The notes below the pieces were generated by a model that was not told the DNA's origin, did no database searches, and was given only the letters and a program-made list of their open reading frames with translations. This document shows, one piece after another, positions 7,699-16,510 of a DNA stretch of 45,164 nt. Each line of letters starts with the position of its first letter. Within the stretch, counting starts at the first letter, position 1. The DNA lies in assembly GCF_004766315.1 (NCBI RefSeq), contig NZ_PVSN01000008.1:1-45164 (forward strand), written 5' to 3'. Made by a program: the position numbers and the translations under genes. This stretch comes from Weissella confusa (GTDB taxonomy: Bacteria; Bacillota; Bacilli; Lactobacillales; Lactobacillaceae).

Positions 7699-9051
7699 AT
7701 GAGCTTTAAGAGTGCATTGGCAACTTTTGTTGGTAAAAGTTCATACGTGGTATTGCACGACATTTTGCGTCGTGGCGGTACATCATTGCCAGGAAAGTTG
7801 GCAACGAAGATTGATCCTGAAGTGATGACGACGTTGGCAGAACACTACGACGTTATTTTGATCACAGGAACTAACGGAAAGACGTTGACGACAACTTTGA
7901 CGACCCGCGTTTTGCGTGAAAAGTACCCTGACGTTATCACGAACCCATCAGGTTCAAACATGATGCAAGGAATCACGGGAACGATGTTGACGGCCAAGGT
8001 GACCGATAAGTCACAACGCCCAATCGCACTTTTGGAAGTTGATGAAGCTAACGTGGAAGCCGTTGCACGTCAATTGAAGCCTAAGGCGTTTGTTTTGACA
8101 AACATCTTCCGTGACCAATTGGACCGATTCGGTGAAATTTACACGACCTACGACAAGATTTTGAAGGGAATCCGTTTGTTCCCTGAGGCAACGGTTATCG
8201 CCAACGCAGATTCACCAATCTTTATGCGTGGTAACTTGCCAAATCCAAAGGTTTACTTCGGTTTCAACCACTTGCCAGCTGATGGTGACATGAAGGCACC
8301 GCACAATACTGACGGTATTTTGTCACCAACTGACGATACGGTGCTACACTATCACTTTATGACGTTCGGAAACCAAGGTGACTACTTCTCAGTCACCGAC
8401 GATTTCAAGCGTCCAGAGTTGGATTATGCTGTAACAAAGGTTAACGAGATGACGCCACGTTTCTCAAACTTTGATATCGATGGTGAGACGTACCAAATCG
8501 AAATTGGTGGAATGTACAACATCTACAACGCCTTGGCTGCTTATGCTGTTGGTCGTTACCTAGGTGTTTCTACGGAACAAATTCACCACGCCTTCGAATC
8601 AAATGCCCAAATCTTTGGTCGCCAAGAAGCGGTTAAGGTGAACGGCAAGGAAGTAACGATTGTCTTGATTAAGAACCCAGTCGGTGCGAACCAAGTTATC
8701 GACATGATGAAGACGGATGATCAACCATTCTCATTGATTGCTTTGTTGAACGCCAACTATGCTGACGGTATCGACACAAGCTGGATTTGGGACACTGATT
8801 TCGAGTCTTTGCAAGATTCTGGTATGCAAAAGATTGTCACTGGTGGTGAACGTTATAAGGACTTGTATGTCCGTTTGAAGATGGCTGGTTACGGTGATCT
8901 TCCGGTCTACCAAGACCTCAAGCAAATTGTTAAAGCAATCGACAGCATGCCTACTGAGCGTGTTTACATTGCGGCAACCTACACTGCGATGTTGCAATTG
9001 CGTGCTCAATTGGCACAAGAAGGTTTCATCAAGACTGGTATGGGAGAATAA
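7699..9051 (+). CDS. murT: Lipid II isoglutaminyl synthase, MurT subunit
   Basis: MurT, with GatD, amidates the alpha-carboxyl of D-Glu in lipid II, giving D-isoglutamine in the peptidoglycan stem. The 450-residue protein shows the Mur-ligase ATP loop TGTNGKT (56-62), EVDEANVE (113-120), NIFRDQLDRFGE and the C-terminal DGIDTSWIWD motif, which contains the residues proposed to complete the amidotransferase site. It starts at ATG 7699 after GGAGGA. Oddity: MurT proteins normally carry a four-cysteine zinc ribbon in the middle domain (CPxC...CxxCGFKRP). Here the matching positions read SPTD (209-212) and SVTDDFKRP (231-239), and the whole protein has no cysteine. The gatD start follows five bases after the stop. 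Confidence 0.95.
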   Translation: MSFKSALATFVGKSSYVVLHDILRRGGTSLPGKLATKIDPEVMTTLAEHYDVILITGTNGKTLTTTLTTRVLREKYPDVITNPSGSNMMQGITGTMLTAKVTDKSQRPIALLEVDEANVEAVARQLKPKAFVLTNIFRDQLDRFGEIYTTYDKILKGIRLFPEATVIANADSPIFMRGNLPNPKVYFGFNHLPADGDMKAPHNTDGILSPTDDTVLHYHFMTFGNQGDYFSVTDDFKRPELDYAVTKVNEMTPRFSNFDIDGETYQIEIGGMYNIYNALAAYAVGRYLGVSTEQIHHAFESNAQIFGRQEAVKVNGKEVTIVLIKNPVGANQVIDMMKTDDQPFSLIALLNANYADGIDTSWIWDTDFESLQDSGMQKIVTGGERYKDLYVRLKMAGYGDLPVYQDLKQIVKAIDSMPTERVYIAATYTAMLQLRAQLAQEGFIKTGMGE

Positions 9052-9056
9052 GGAAC

Positions 9057-9767
9057 ATGGCAGCAGAATACGTTTTGCACACCGCACACTTGTACGGTGA
9101 TTTGATGAACACTTACGGTGACTATGGAAACATCGTGGCGATGCGTTATTACGCTTCACAAATCGGTGTCGACGTAGATGTTCAATTGATTTCATTGGGC
9201 GATGAGTTTGATGATAAGAAGTACGACTTCGTTTTGTTCGGTGGTGGTCAAGACTACGAAGAGCAAATCGTTGCGGAAGACTTGAAGTTTAAGGCAGATG
9301 CCATCAAGCGTTACATCGAATCTGATGGACCTTTGTTGGGCGTTTGCGGTGGCTTCCAATTGTTGGGTCACTACTTCTTGATGGCTGATGGTACGCGTGT
9401 TGAGGGTATCTCAGTTATGGATCACTACACGTTGAACCAACAACACAGCCGTTTCATCGGTAACGTGTTGATCAAGGACGAAGTTAACGGTAACGAATAC
9501 CGCGGTTTCGAAAACCACCAAGGACGTACGTTCCTAGGCGAAGGAGAGCGTCCTTTGGGTATGGTTCTTCAAGGTAAGGGAAACAACGGTGAAGACGGCG
9601 GTGAAGGTTTGGTTTACCGCAATGTTTACGGTACGTACTTCCACGGACCTATCTTCACGCGTAACGGAAACTTGGCTTTGCACGTTTTGCAAACGGCATT
9701 GGAGCGCAAGTACCCTGAAGTGAACTGGGCAGAAAAGATGGCCAACATTGAGCCTGAATCATTCTAA
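9057..9767 (+). CDS. gatD: Lipid II isoglutaminyl synthase, glutamine amidotransferase GatD
   Basis: GatD hydrolyses glutamine and passes the ammonia to MurT. At 236 residues it is a class I (triad) amidotransferase of the CobB/CobQ-like type. The nucleophile is C97 in PLLGVCGGFQLLG and the likely catalytic His is H196 in GTYFHGPIF. A conserved RFIGN segment (R132) and GFENHQGRT fit the substrate site known for the family. The start ATG lies five bases after the murT stop with a GGAG within the murT end, so the two are translationally linked. The frame and codon bias are intact. A terminator follows. Confidence 0.95.
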   Translation: MAAEYVLHTAHLYGDLMNTYGDYGNIVAMRYYASQIGVDVDVQLISLGDEFDDKKYDFVLFGGGQDYEEQIVAEDLKFKADAIKRYIESDGPLLGVCGGFQLLGHYFLMADGTRVEGISVMDHYTLNQQHSRFIGNVLIKDEVNGNEYRGFENHQGRTFLGEGERPLGMVLQGKGNNGEDGGEGLVYRNVYGTYFHGPIFTRNGNLALHVLQTALERKYPEVNWAEKMANIEPESF

Positions 9768-9781
9768 ATATAAGAATTCTA

Positions 9782-9808
9782 AACACTCATCTTGTGATGG
9801 GTGTTTTT
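9782..9808 (+). terminator. Terminator after murT-gatD
   Basis: AACACTCATC/GATGGGTGTT around TTGT, followed by six T. The 237 bases from here to abiH hold only a TATAAT at 9944-9949 with a poor -35. Confidence 0.85.
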
Positions 9809-10045
9809 TCTTATGAGAATGTACTTGTTTATTTTTGGTGAATAAGGCCTTTTGTTAGTTTGGTTGTGGGCAACGCAAGCTCATGTAAACAGCGTACTGT
9901 AACGTTGACTTTTAATTGGTCTCTAAAAAATATGGACGTGCGATATAATTTTACTGTTTAGTAAAATAAGGAGTAGTGGGTTGTGTATCTGAAATGAAAT
10001 ACATAGCTTATATTTTGTTGAATGGATGTAGGGAAGGTGGAATGT

Positions 10046-11299
10046 ATGCAGGTGGACACTTCAAATCCGCAGTTGCTTATTTTGGGAAATGGGTTTGACA
10101 TGGCGGCGGGATTGGCTTCAGGATTTAAAGATTTTTTTGATTCTCGCCAGGGGATGATTAATGCGGGCGAGTATTCAAATACTGTTTGGGATGAGGTTTT
10201 TTCACATTGGCGCAGAAATCATACGTTTTCATCGGATGATGCGTCATGGCGAGACGTTGAAAATGTGATGTATGCTTTTCTGACGACACATGAGAAGATT
10301 GTAACTTCAATTATGATGTACATTCGTTTGCGTCAAATTGGGGTGGACAGATCGAGTGAGACAGCTTTGAATGCAGAGAAAATTTCTTCCGCATACAATT
10401 TAACTGAAAAAGAAGCTGAAGAAATATGGAGACTGTCTAGTCGTATTTATAATATTGTCGGTTCACGATATTCTAATGTGTTTTCTGACGCGTTTGAACG
10501 GGCGGGCTTTGATTTTTTCTTGTCGGGTACAAGCCGTATGCCTTTGAATGAATTTAAGCAGTACGATTTTGGACATGTGACCACAATTTATCTAGATGAG
10601 TTGCATTTGTTCGAAGCTGATTTCAAAAAGTACTTGGATGGCGCAGTTGAAGACAAACAAGAGACATATGTTAAAGCTGCTCAGGCACAGTTTAATGAAT
10701 TGCTTGTGGATCTCTCACCACGTGCTGACAAGCAGTCGACGTACGTTATGAATTTTAACTACACAATGAAAGCGTGGAAAATTGGTTCGTATGATACGCC
10801 ACGTAGTCATGCGCTCTCGGTGCACGGCAACTTAGATGCAGGGGACATTGTATTTGGTATTGATTCTTTCCATATTCACAAGGGTGAGACTGATGAAATG
10901 TTAGATACTAAATTATTGCCGTTTAGCAAGACTTATCGTACTTTGATGTTTGCTACACCAAACCGTGTGAAACTCGACGCTCAGAACTTTAAAGTGTTTA
11001 AATTCTACGGACAGTCATTAGGTGTTCAGGACTATTCATACTTCATGTCGCTTTTTGATGAGGCTAATCTGTACGGTGGCGATGTTACGTTGATTTTCTA
11101 TTACTCACTTTATCCTGGCGTCACTAAGAAAGAGGTGCAGATGGAGACATTCAATCGAGTAAGTGTGTTAATTAACCGCTATGGGCAGACCTTGGATAAT
11201 GAGGCGCATGGTCGAAATTTGTTACATAAGTTACAACTTGAAGGACGAATCATTGTTAGAGATATTGAATTTACGGATAATGCAGAAATTTCTAAGTGA
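10046..11299 (+). CDS. abiH: AbiH-family phage abortive-infection protein
   Basis: AbiH proteins protect lactic acid bacteria from phage by abortive infection; their biochemistry is not settled. The protein shows the family pattern: an N-terminal LLILGNGFDMA motif (residues 10-20), a long helical middle, FNYT (237-240), VHGN (259-262), IVFGID (about 268-273) and a C-terminal YGQSLGVQDYSYF. In family members I recall the last motif as GHSLG; here the His is Gln (Q323), which may matter. I chose ATG 10046, because GGAAGGTGG lies 6 bases before it; the frame also has an ATG at 10022 without a ribosome site. The result is 417 residues. Codon use is more mixed and A/T-rich than in the neighbours, as expected for an acquired gene. 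No partner toxin or antitoxin is obvious. Confidence 0.85.
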   Translation: MQVDTSNPQLLILGNGFDMAAGLASGFKDFFDSRQGMINAGEYSNTVWDEVFSHWRRNHTFSSDDASWRDVENVMYAFLTTHEKIVTSIMMYIRLRQIGVDRSSETALNAEKISSAYNLTEKEAEEIWRLSSRIYNIVGSRYSNVFSDAFERAGFDFFLSGTSRMPLNEFKQYDFGHVTTIYLDELHLFEADFKKYLDGAVEDKQETYVKAAQAQFNELLVDLSPRADKQSTYVMNFNYTMKAWKIGSYDTPRSHALSVHGNLDAGDIVFGIDSFHIHKGETDEMLDTKLLPFSKTYRTLMFATPNRVKLDAQNFKVFKFYGQSLGVQDYSYFMSLFDEANLYGGDVTLIFYYSLYPGVTKKEVQMETFNRVSVLINRYGQTLDNEAHGRNLLHKLQLEGRIIVRDIEFTDNAEISK

Positions 11300-11410
11300 G
11301 CTACTAGTTGAAAACTAGGCCTGCTTTTTTATTCCTCCTAGTGAATAAGTAGATTAATATAAATAACAAATGGTGAGCAAACGACGATGCACCAAAACAA
11401 AAGGAAAAAC

Positions 11411-11542
11411 ATGGCACAACGCGAAAAATATATTGCTCGCTTTATGGCGGAACTAGCATTACGAGAAAAAGAAAATAATGGCAAGCCAACGTACACGACT
11501 GCTCAGATTAAAGAGCGATTTGGCATTAAGCAGACTTATTAA
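11411..11542 (+). CDS. Small 43-residue ORF, unknown
   Basis: A short ORF in the 316-base gap between abiH and the secreted HExxH gene. AAAGGA lies 5 bases before ATG 11411. The product is hydrophilic and charged (MAQREKYIARFMAEL..., ending KERFGIKQTY), and its last 18 residues look like the first half of a helix-turn-helix. It has no signal or membrane segment. It could be a real small protein or the remnant of a longer regulator. The rest of the gap holds a weak hairpin after abiH (CTAGTT/AACTAG, 11304-11318) and no other gene. Confidence 0.4.
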   Translation: MAQREKYIARFMAELALREKENNGKPTYTTAQIKERFGIKQTY

Positions 11543-11615
11543 AAGACAATTCTGCAAACTTTTTGTAAACTAATCGTATTAATCAAAAACAAAAAGTTGA
11601 AGGTGGGACTGTACG

Positions 11616-12725
11616 ATGGAGTTCAAGAAATCAGCAATCGTTTTGGGAGCAATTGCAGCGGTTGCTGGCTTGGGGCTAATGACCTCACATGCGCATGCAG
11701 CTGGCACTGAGTTTGGGATTACGAATGCGCGTGCTGATAAGGACGTCGACACATATGTTCACAAGACGTTTGCCAATCAAGTGAAGACATACCACAAGAT
11801 TGCGCCATCACTTTGGCCAAAGAATAAGAATGTTAATCAATATGCCATCGTTAATGGTGTGGACGATAAGAAGTTTTGGATGGTCACGCCGACTGGTAAG
11901 GTGTCAGACATGACTAAAAAGGAAGCGCTTAGCTATGACATTGACCCACAACCAATATCAGGTTGGTTCATGGCATTTAATGCACACGGTAAGTCAGGTG
12001 CGTTCATGGCCGTAACGAATGAGGAGTTGCACGACACGAAGCGTTTGGTACGTTACCCACACTTGGGAACGTACGATTTGTTTATCACATACGCGCACGA
12101 AATGTTCCACGCAACGGAGCAAGAAGGTTGGGCGTCACCAAAGAAGCACTACAATGCAGAGCAAAATGAATTCATGAAGCACACTGATGCGCGTCGTATT
12201 CGTTTGCAATTGCAAGAGCAATTGATGGCAGCTTATACGAATAAGTCTGAAAAGTCATTGGCGCAAGCATTGGCAACGTACCGTTACTACCAGGAAAACT
12301 ATGAGAAGGACTACAAGGCAACCTTTGAGGACGATCGTATGGAAGGAACGGCGTACTACTACGAGATTCGTTCATCACTATTTGCTGGTTATCCAGATAA
12401 GGTGAAGACAATGAAGCAAAACGATGCCGCTGTGCGCATGCTGTTTAAGCAAAATCGTTTGGCTTACCTAGATAGTGGTGCATATGCCGAGACATACAAT
12501 GTCGGAGCATTGGCGTCATTTGTGCTCGACTGGCAAGCCGACAAGCAAGGTGTGTCACGTGATACGTGGAAGAAGGCCATGGATTCTGCTAAGACGAACC
12601 CAATGGACTACCTTGATAAGCACGCCAAGATTTTCTACATCCCACCATACAAGGCCACGATGACGAACGATGAGTATAAGACGATGTACAAGAAGATTTT
12701 GAACTATAAGAATCTAGCTGACTAA
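11616..12725 (+). CDS. Secreted HExxH protein, putative zinc metallopeptidase
   Basis: A 369-residue exported protein. The N-terminus has a lysine-bearing start, a hydrophobic stretch (residues 8-22) and an AHAAG cleavage site near 28-30. The segment LFITYAHEMFHATEQE contains HEMFH at 161-165, the zinc-binding HExxH motif. A possible third ligand, Glu, lies 78 residues later in DDRMEGTAYYYE (E243), the arrangement of gluzincin peptidases. I do not recognise a named family, and neither substrate nor activity is known. No anchor motif is visible, so it is probably released or held loosely at the wall. It starts at ATG 11616 after GAAGGTGGG and is monocistronic, ending at a strong terminator. 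Codon use is like the core genes. Confidence 0.7.
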   Translation: MEFKKSAIVLGAIAAVAGLGLMTSHAHAAGTEFGITNARADKDVDTYVHKTFANQVKTYHKIAPSLWPKNKNVNQYAIVNGVDDKKFWMVTPTGKVSDMTKKEALSYDIDPQPISGWFMAFNAHGKSGAFMAVTNEELHDTKRLVRYPHLGTYDLFITYAHEMFHATEQEGWASPKKHYNAEQNEFMKHTDARRIRLQLQEQLMAAYTNKSEKSLAQALATYRYYQENYEKDYKATFEDDRMEGTAYYYEIRSSLFAGYPDKVKTMKQNDAAVRMLFKQNRLAYLDSGAYAETYNVGALASFVLDWQADKQGVSRDTWKKAMDSAKTNPMDYLDKHAKIFYIPPYKATMTNDEYKTMYKKILNYKNLAD

Positions 12726-12732
12726 AATTTCA

Positions 12733-12767
12733 AGAAGGGAACTGTTGCGAGTTCTCTTCTTTTTTTA
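12733..12767 (+). terminator. Terminator after the secreted HExxH gene
   Basis: AGAAGGGAAC/GTTCTCTTCT around TGTTGCGA, followed by seven T. Confidence 0.88.
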
Positions 12768-12845
12768 TAGGCGAAATTTCGTTATACTGTTAAATGAGTG
12801 TTAAACTAACTAATTTTAAATTTGGCAGAAGGAAGGTGGCAACAC

Positions 12846-13445
12846 ATGGCGCAACTGTTTTTTAGATATGGTGCAATGGCGAGTGGAAAAAGTATTGAGA
12901 TTTTGAAGGTCGCTCACAACTATGAAACGCAACAACGTCACGTGTTGCTACTAACGAGTGCCTTAGACAACCGTTCAGGGGTTGGTGAAATTGCGTCACG
13001 TATCGGGATGCAACGTTCAGCGTTGGCGATTAGCGATGCAGATGACTTGTTCAAGTTGATTCAAGATCAACAAGACGATGTCGCAGCGGTCTTGATTGAC
13101 GAGGCGCAATTTATGACTAAGGAGCAAGTACTTGAGTTGACGCAAGTTGTTGATGACTTGAACATTCCGGTGCTGGCGTTTGGTTTGAAGAACGATGCCT
13201 TCAATAACTTGTTCCCAGGTTCAGAAGCGCTATTGATTTATGCTGACAAGATCGAGGAAATGAAGACGCTTTGTTCATTCTGCGGTCGCAAGGCAACGAT
13301 GAATTTGCGTATTTCTGATGGGCAACCGGTTTATGAAGGTGCTCAAGTCCAAATTGGTGGGGATGAAGCTTACATGCCTGTATGCCGTTACCACTATAAC
13401 CACCCTGATATGGCTGCTATTGCACGTCGTATGGCAAAGAACTAA
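12846..13445 (+). CDS. tdk: Thymidine kinase
   Basis: Phosphorylates thymidine to dTMP in pyrimidine salvage. The protein has 199 residues, type II (bacterial/cytosolic) family. It shows the P-loop GAMASGKS (9-16), the DEAQF motif with the likely catalytic Glu (E86) and a zinc lasso with C143, C146, C180 and H183 (CSFC and CRYH). I chose ATG 12846 because GGAAGGTGG sits 6 bases upstream; the frame is open from TTG 12822 but that codon has no ribosome site. A TATACT near 12784 is the probable -10. It heads the conserved run tdk-prfA-prmC-sua5-glyA-upp. Confidence 0.95.
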   Translation: MAQLFFRYGAMASGKSIEILKVAHNYETQQRHVLLLTSALDNRSGVGEIASRIGMQRSALAISDADDLFKLIQDQQDDVAAVLIDEAQFMTKEQVLELTQVVDDLNIPVLAFGLKNDAFNNLFPGSEALLIYADKIEEMKTLCSFCGRKATMNLRISDGQPVYEGAQVQIGGDEAYMPVCRYHYNHPDMAAIARRMAKN

Positions 13446-13476
13446 TACATATTTAAGAAAAGGAATTTGAATCAAC

Positions 13477-14562
13477 ATGGATGAGATTTTTGAGAAGGTC
13501 CAAGCGGTTGTTGACCGTTATGATGAAATCAGCGAATTGATTTCTGACCCTGATGTCATTTCAGATACACAACGTTTCATGGCGCTTTCTAAGGAAGAAG
13601 GTAGCTTGCGTGAAACGGTTGAGACGTTCAAGCGTTACAAGGAAGTCGTAGAAGGCATCGAAGGTAACGAAGAGATGTTGAACGAAGGTCTTGGCGACGC
13701 TGAATTGGAAGAGATGGCCAAGGAAGAGTTGAAGGAGTTGAAGGGCGAGAAGGAAGAGATCGAAGAGAAGTTGAAGATCTTGCTTTTGCCTAAGGACCCT
13801 AACGACGACAAGAACATCATCATGGAAATCCACGGTGCTGCTGGTGGTGACGAAGCTGCTTTGTTCGCTGGTGACTTGTACGACATGTACTCACGCTACG
13901 CTGAAAAGCAAGGCTGGAACGTTGAAGTCATCGACGAGAACAAGACTGAAATCGGTGGTTACAAGGAAATCGTTTTGATGATTACTGGTGACAACGTTTA
14001 CTCAAAGTTGAAGTTCGAAAACGGCGCGCACCGTGTGCAACGTGTGCCTGATACGGAATCAGCTGGTCGTGTTCACACGTCAACGGCGACAGTTGGTGTC
14101 ATGCCTGAATACGAAGATGTCGACATTGAAATCGAAGACAAGGATTTGCGTGTCGATGTTTACCGTTCATCAGGTGCCGGTGGACAGCACGTTAACAAGA
14201 CGTCATCAGCCGTTCGTATGACCCACTTGCCTACGGGTATCGTGGTTGCCATGCAAGACCAACGTTCACAACAACAAAACCGTGCGAAGGCCATGGAAAT
14301 TTTGAAGGCCCGTGTCTACGACTACTACGCTTCACAAAACGAAGCTGAGTATGCTGAGCAACGTAAGACGGCCGTTGGTACTGGTGATCGTTCAGAGCGT
14401 ATCCGTACGTACAACTACCCACAAAACCGTGTGACGGACCACCGTATTGGTTTGTCATTGAACAAGTTGGACCGTATCATGAACGGCGAATTGGGCGACA
14501 TTATCGACGCCTTGATTATCGCTGATCAAACGGCCAAGTTGGAAGAATTGAAGCAAGGATAA
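13477..14562 (+). CDS. prfA: Peptide chain release factor 1
   Basis: RF1 reads UAA and UAG in the ribosomal A site and triggers peptide release. The protein has 361 residues. The catalytic GGQ is at 235-237 within [15 protein letters not shown]. The stop-codon recognition tripeptide, in RVPxTExxGRxHTS, reads P-D-T (191-193) rather than the usual PAT, PVT or PET. The early acidic helical domain (residues 60-105) is normal. AAAAGGA precedes ATG 13477. The next gene, prmC, encodes the methylase that modifies the GGQ glutamine. Confidence 0.96.
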   Translation: MDEIFEKVQAVVDRYDEISELISDPDVISDTQRFMALSKEEGSLRETVETFKRYKEVVEGIEGNEEMLNEGLGDAELEEMAKEELKELKGEKEEIEEKLKILLLPKDPNDDKNIIMEIHGAAGGDEAALFAGDLYDMYSRYAEKQGWNVEVIDENKTEIGGYKEIVLMITGDNVYSKLKFENGAHRVQRVPDTESAGRVHTSTATVGVMPEYEDVDIEIEDKDLRVDVYRSSGAGGQHVNKTSSAVRMTHLPTGIVVAMQDQRSQQQNRAKAMEILKARVYDYYASQNEAEYAEQRKTAVGTGDRSERIRTYNYPQNRVTDHRIGLSLNKLDRIMNGELGDIIDALIIADQTAKLEELKQG

Positions 14563-14568
14563 GACACA

Positions 14569-15432
14569 ATGTTTGATGAACAATGGACAATTCAAGCAGT
14601 TCGCGATTGGGGTGATTGGCAACTTGAGCCATACATTCACGATGAAGAAGAGCGACTAGCACAAATCGATTATCTACTAACTGGGATGATGGATTGGAAT
14701 TATGCGCAATTGGCGAATAACTTGAATACCGTCTTGGAAGATGAGAAGCGCTTGCGTTTCATGGTGGCCGTGCGTGCCATCAAGGGTGGTCAACCGGTGC
14801 AATACGCATTGGGCCACGCTGCTTTCTATGGGCGCGAGTTCAACGTTGATCGACGTGTATTGATTCCCCGTCAAGAAACTGAAGAGTTGGTGGAATGGGT
14901 CCTCAATGATTACAAAGCCAGTGGTGAGCCTAAGCGCGTCCTTGATATTGGGACGGGTTCAGGTACCATTGCGGTAACCATCGGGGCTGAACGCCCAACT
15001 TGGGATGTGACGGGCGCTGATATTTCAGTTGACGCCCTTGAAGTTGCCAAGTCAAATGCTGAGCAATTTGCCAAGCAAGTGCAATTGATTGAGAGTGACT
15101 TGTTTAGTGCGGCTTCAGGCCAATACGACATCATCATTTCAAACCCGCCTTACATTAGTGAGCAAGAGCGCGACGTGATGGATGAATCAGTCATTATGTA
15201 CGAACCAGATTTGGCGTTGTTTGCGGACGACGAAGGATTGGCGTTGTACAAGAAGATGGCTGCTGAACTACTAGATTATCTAAGTCCACAAGGAGCAGCG
15301 TACTTTGAAATCGGCTATCAACAAGGACCAGCTTTGCTGGCGGTCTTTGGTGAGTTGCCAGGTGTCTCAGTATCATTGCGCCAAGACATGAGTGGACATG
15401 ATCGCATGATTAAAGTGTCACGGGAGGCATAA
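14569..15432 (+). CDS. prmC: Release factor glutamine methyltransferase
   Basis: PrmC (HemK) methylates the glutamine of the GGQ motif in RF1 and RF2, using SAM, which speeds termination. The protein has 287 residues: an N-terminal helical domain that binds the release factor, VLIPRQETEELVEW (97-110), the SAM loop VLDIGTGSGTIAV (124-136) and the catalytic NPPY (192-195). It starts six bases after prfA and ends one base before sua5, so the three are co-translated. Confidence 0.95.
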   Translation: MFDEQWTIQAVRDWGDWQLEPYIHDEEERLAQIDYLLTGMMDWNYAQLANNLNTVLEDEKRLRFMVAVRAIKGGQPVQYALGHAAFYGREFNVDRRVLIPRQETEELVEWVLNDYKASGEPKRVLDIGTGSGTIAVTIGAERPTWDVTGADISVDALEVAKSNAEQFAKQVQLIESDLFSAASGQYDIIISNPPYISEQERDVMDESVIMYEPDLALFADDEGLALYKKMAAELLDYLSPQGAAYFEIGYQQGPALLAVFGELPGVSVSLRQDMSGHDRMIKVSREA

Positions 15433-15433
15433 C

Positions 15434-16462
15434 ATGGCAGAGACAAAAATTTGGTCAGCTGATGAATTGCCCGCAGCGGTCCGCGCGATTAAGCGTGGGT
15501 CACTCGTTGCATTCCCAACTGAAACAGTGTATGGCTTGGGCGCGGATGCGTTTAACGATACGGCTGTTGGTAAGGTGTACGCTGCAAAGGGTCGTCCATC
15601 TGACAACCCGTTGATTGTGCACGTTTCTGACCCAGAACAAGTTGACCGCTTTGCTGAGGTGAACGACTGGGCGAAGAAGTTGATGGACGCCTTTTGGCCT
15701 GGTCCATTGACGATGATTTTGCCAGTTAAGCCAGGCACGGTGTCAACGACGGTGACGGGTGGTTTGGACACAGTGGCAGCGCGCATGCCAGATAACGATT
15801 TAACGCGTGCGTTGATTCGTGAGGCTGATGCGCCATTGGTTGGGCCATCTGCTAACACATCAGGTAAGCCATCACCAACCACGGCACAACACGTTTACCA
15901 TGATTTGCATGGTAAGATTGCCGGCATCTTGGATGATGGGGCAACAAAGATTGGGGTTGAATCAACGGTCATTGACCTATCAACTGATCAACCAGCCGTT
16001 TTGCGTCCAGGTAAGATTACGCCTGGTCAAATTGAAGCCGTGTTGGGTGTGGCGGTTGATTCTGAGATTCGTCACGTGGATGCTGATGAAGCACCCAAGG
16101 CACCAGGTATGAAGTACCGCCACTACGCACCTGACAAGGATGTGTACATGGTGGCACCAGAAGACTGGACGCAAGCCATCATTTGGGCCCAAGGACAATT
16201 GGAACCGGTTGGCTTGATGTTGACGAATGATTTAATTATTCAACACCAGTTGGCTGGCATGGACTTTGTGTGGTCTCTCGGGGATAATGGAGATACCGCA
16301 GCAGCTAAATTGTTTGCCGGTTTGCGTTACTTTGATGATCGCAAGGATGTGCGGACGGTTTTGGTTGCTGCCATGCCATCGACACCAGAAAACAGTGCCT
16401 ACAATAACCGTCTTGGAAAGTCTTCCGGCGGACATTGGGTAACGGAACTGTTAGCTGATTAA
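15434..16462 (+). CDS. ywlC: L-threonylcarbamoyladenylate synthase (Sua5/YwlC)
   Basis: Makes threonylcarbamoyl-AMP from threonine, bicarbonate and ATP, the first step of t6A formation at position 37 of ANN-reading tRNAs. At 342 residues it is the long Sua5 form: a YrdC-type domain (about 1-205) with GSLVAFPTETVYGLGADA and AAKGRPSDNPLIVH, then a linker with APGMKYRHYAP and a smaller C-terminal Sua5 domain. GGGAGG precedes the ATG. It follows prmC by one base. Confidence 0.94.
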   Translation: MAETKIWSADELPAAVRAIKRGSLVAFPTETVYGLGADAFNDTAVGKVYAAKGRPSDNPLIVHVSDPEQVDRFAEVNDWAKKLMDAFWPGPLTMILPVKPGTVSTTVTGGLDTVAARMPDNDLTRALIREADAPLVGPSANTSGKPSPTTAQHVYHDLHGKIAGILDDGATKIGVESTVIDLSTDQPAVLRPGKITPGQIEAVLGVAVDSEIRHVDADEAPKAPGMKYRHYAPDKDVYMVAPEDWTQAIIWAQGQLEPVGLMLTNDLIIQHQLAGMDFVWSLGDNGDTAAAKLFAGLRYFDDRKDVRTVLVAAMPSTPENSAYNNRLGKSSGGHWVTELLAD

Positions 16463-16510
16463 TTTTGGGGATATCGTTTATATTTGGGGATTTAATAGGA
16501 GGTCATGTGA

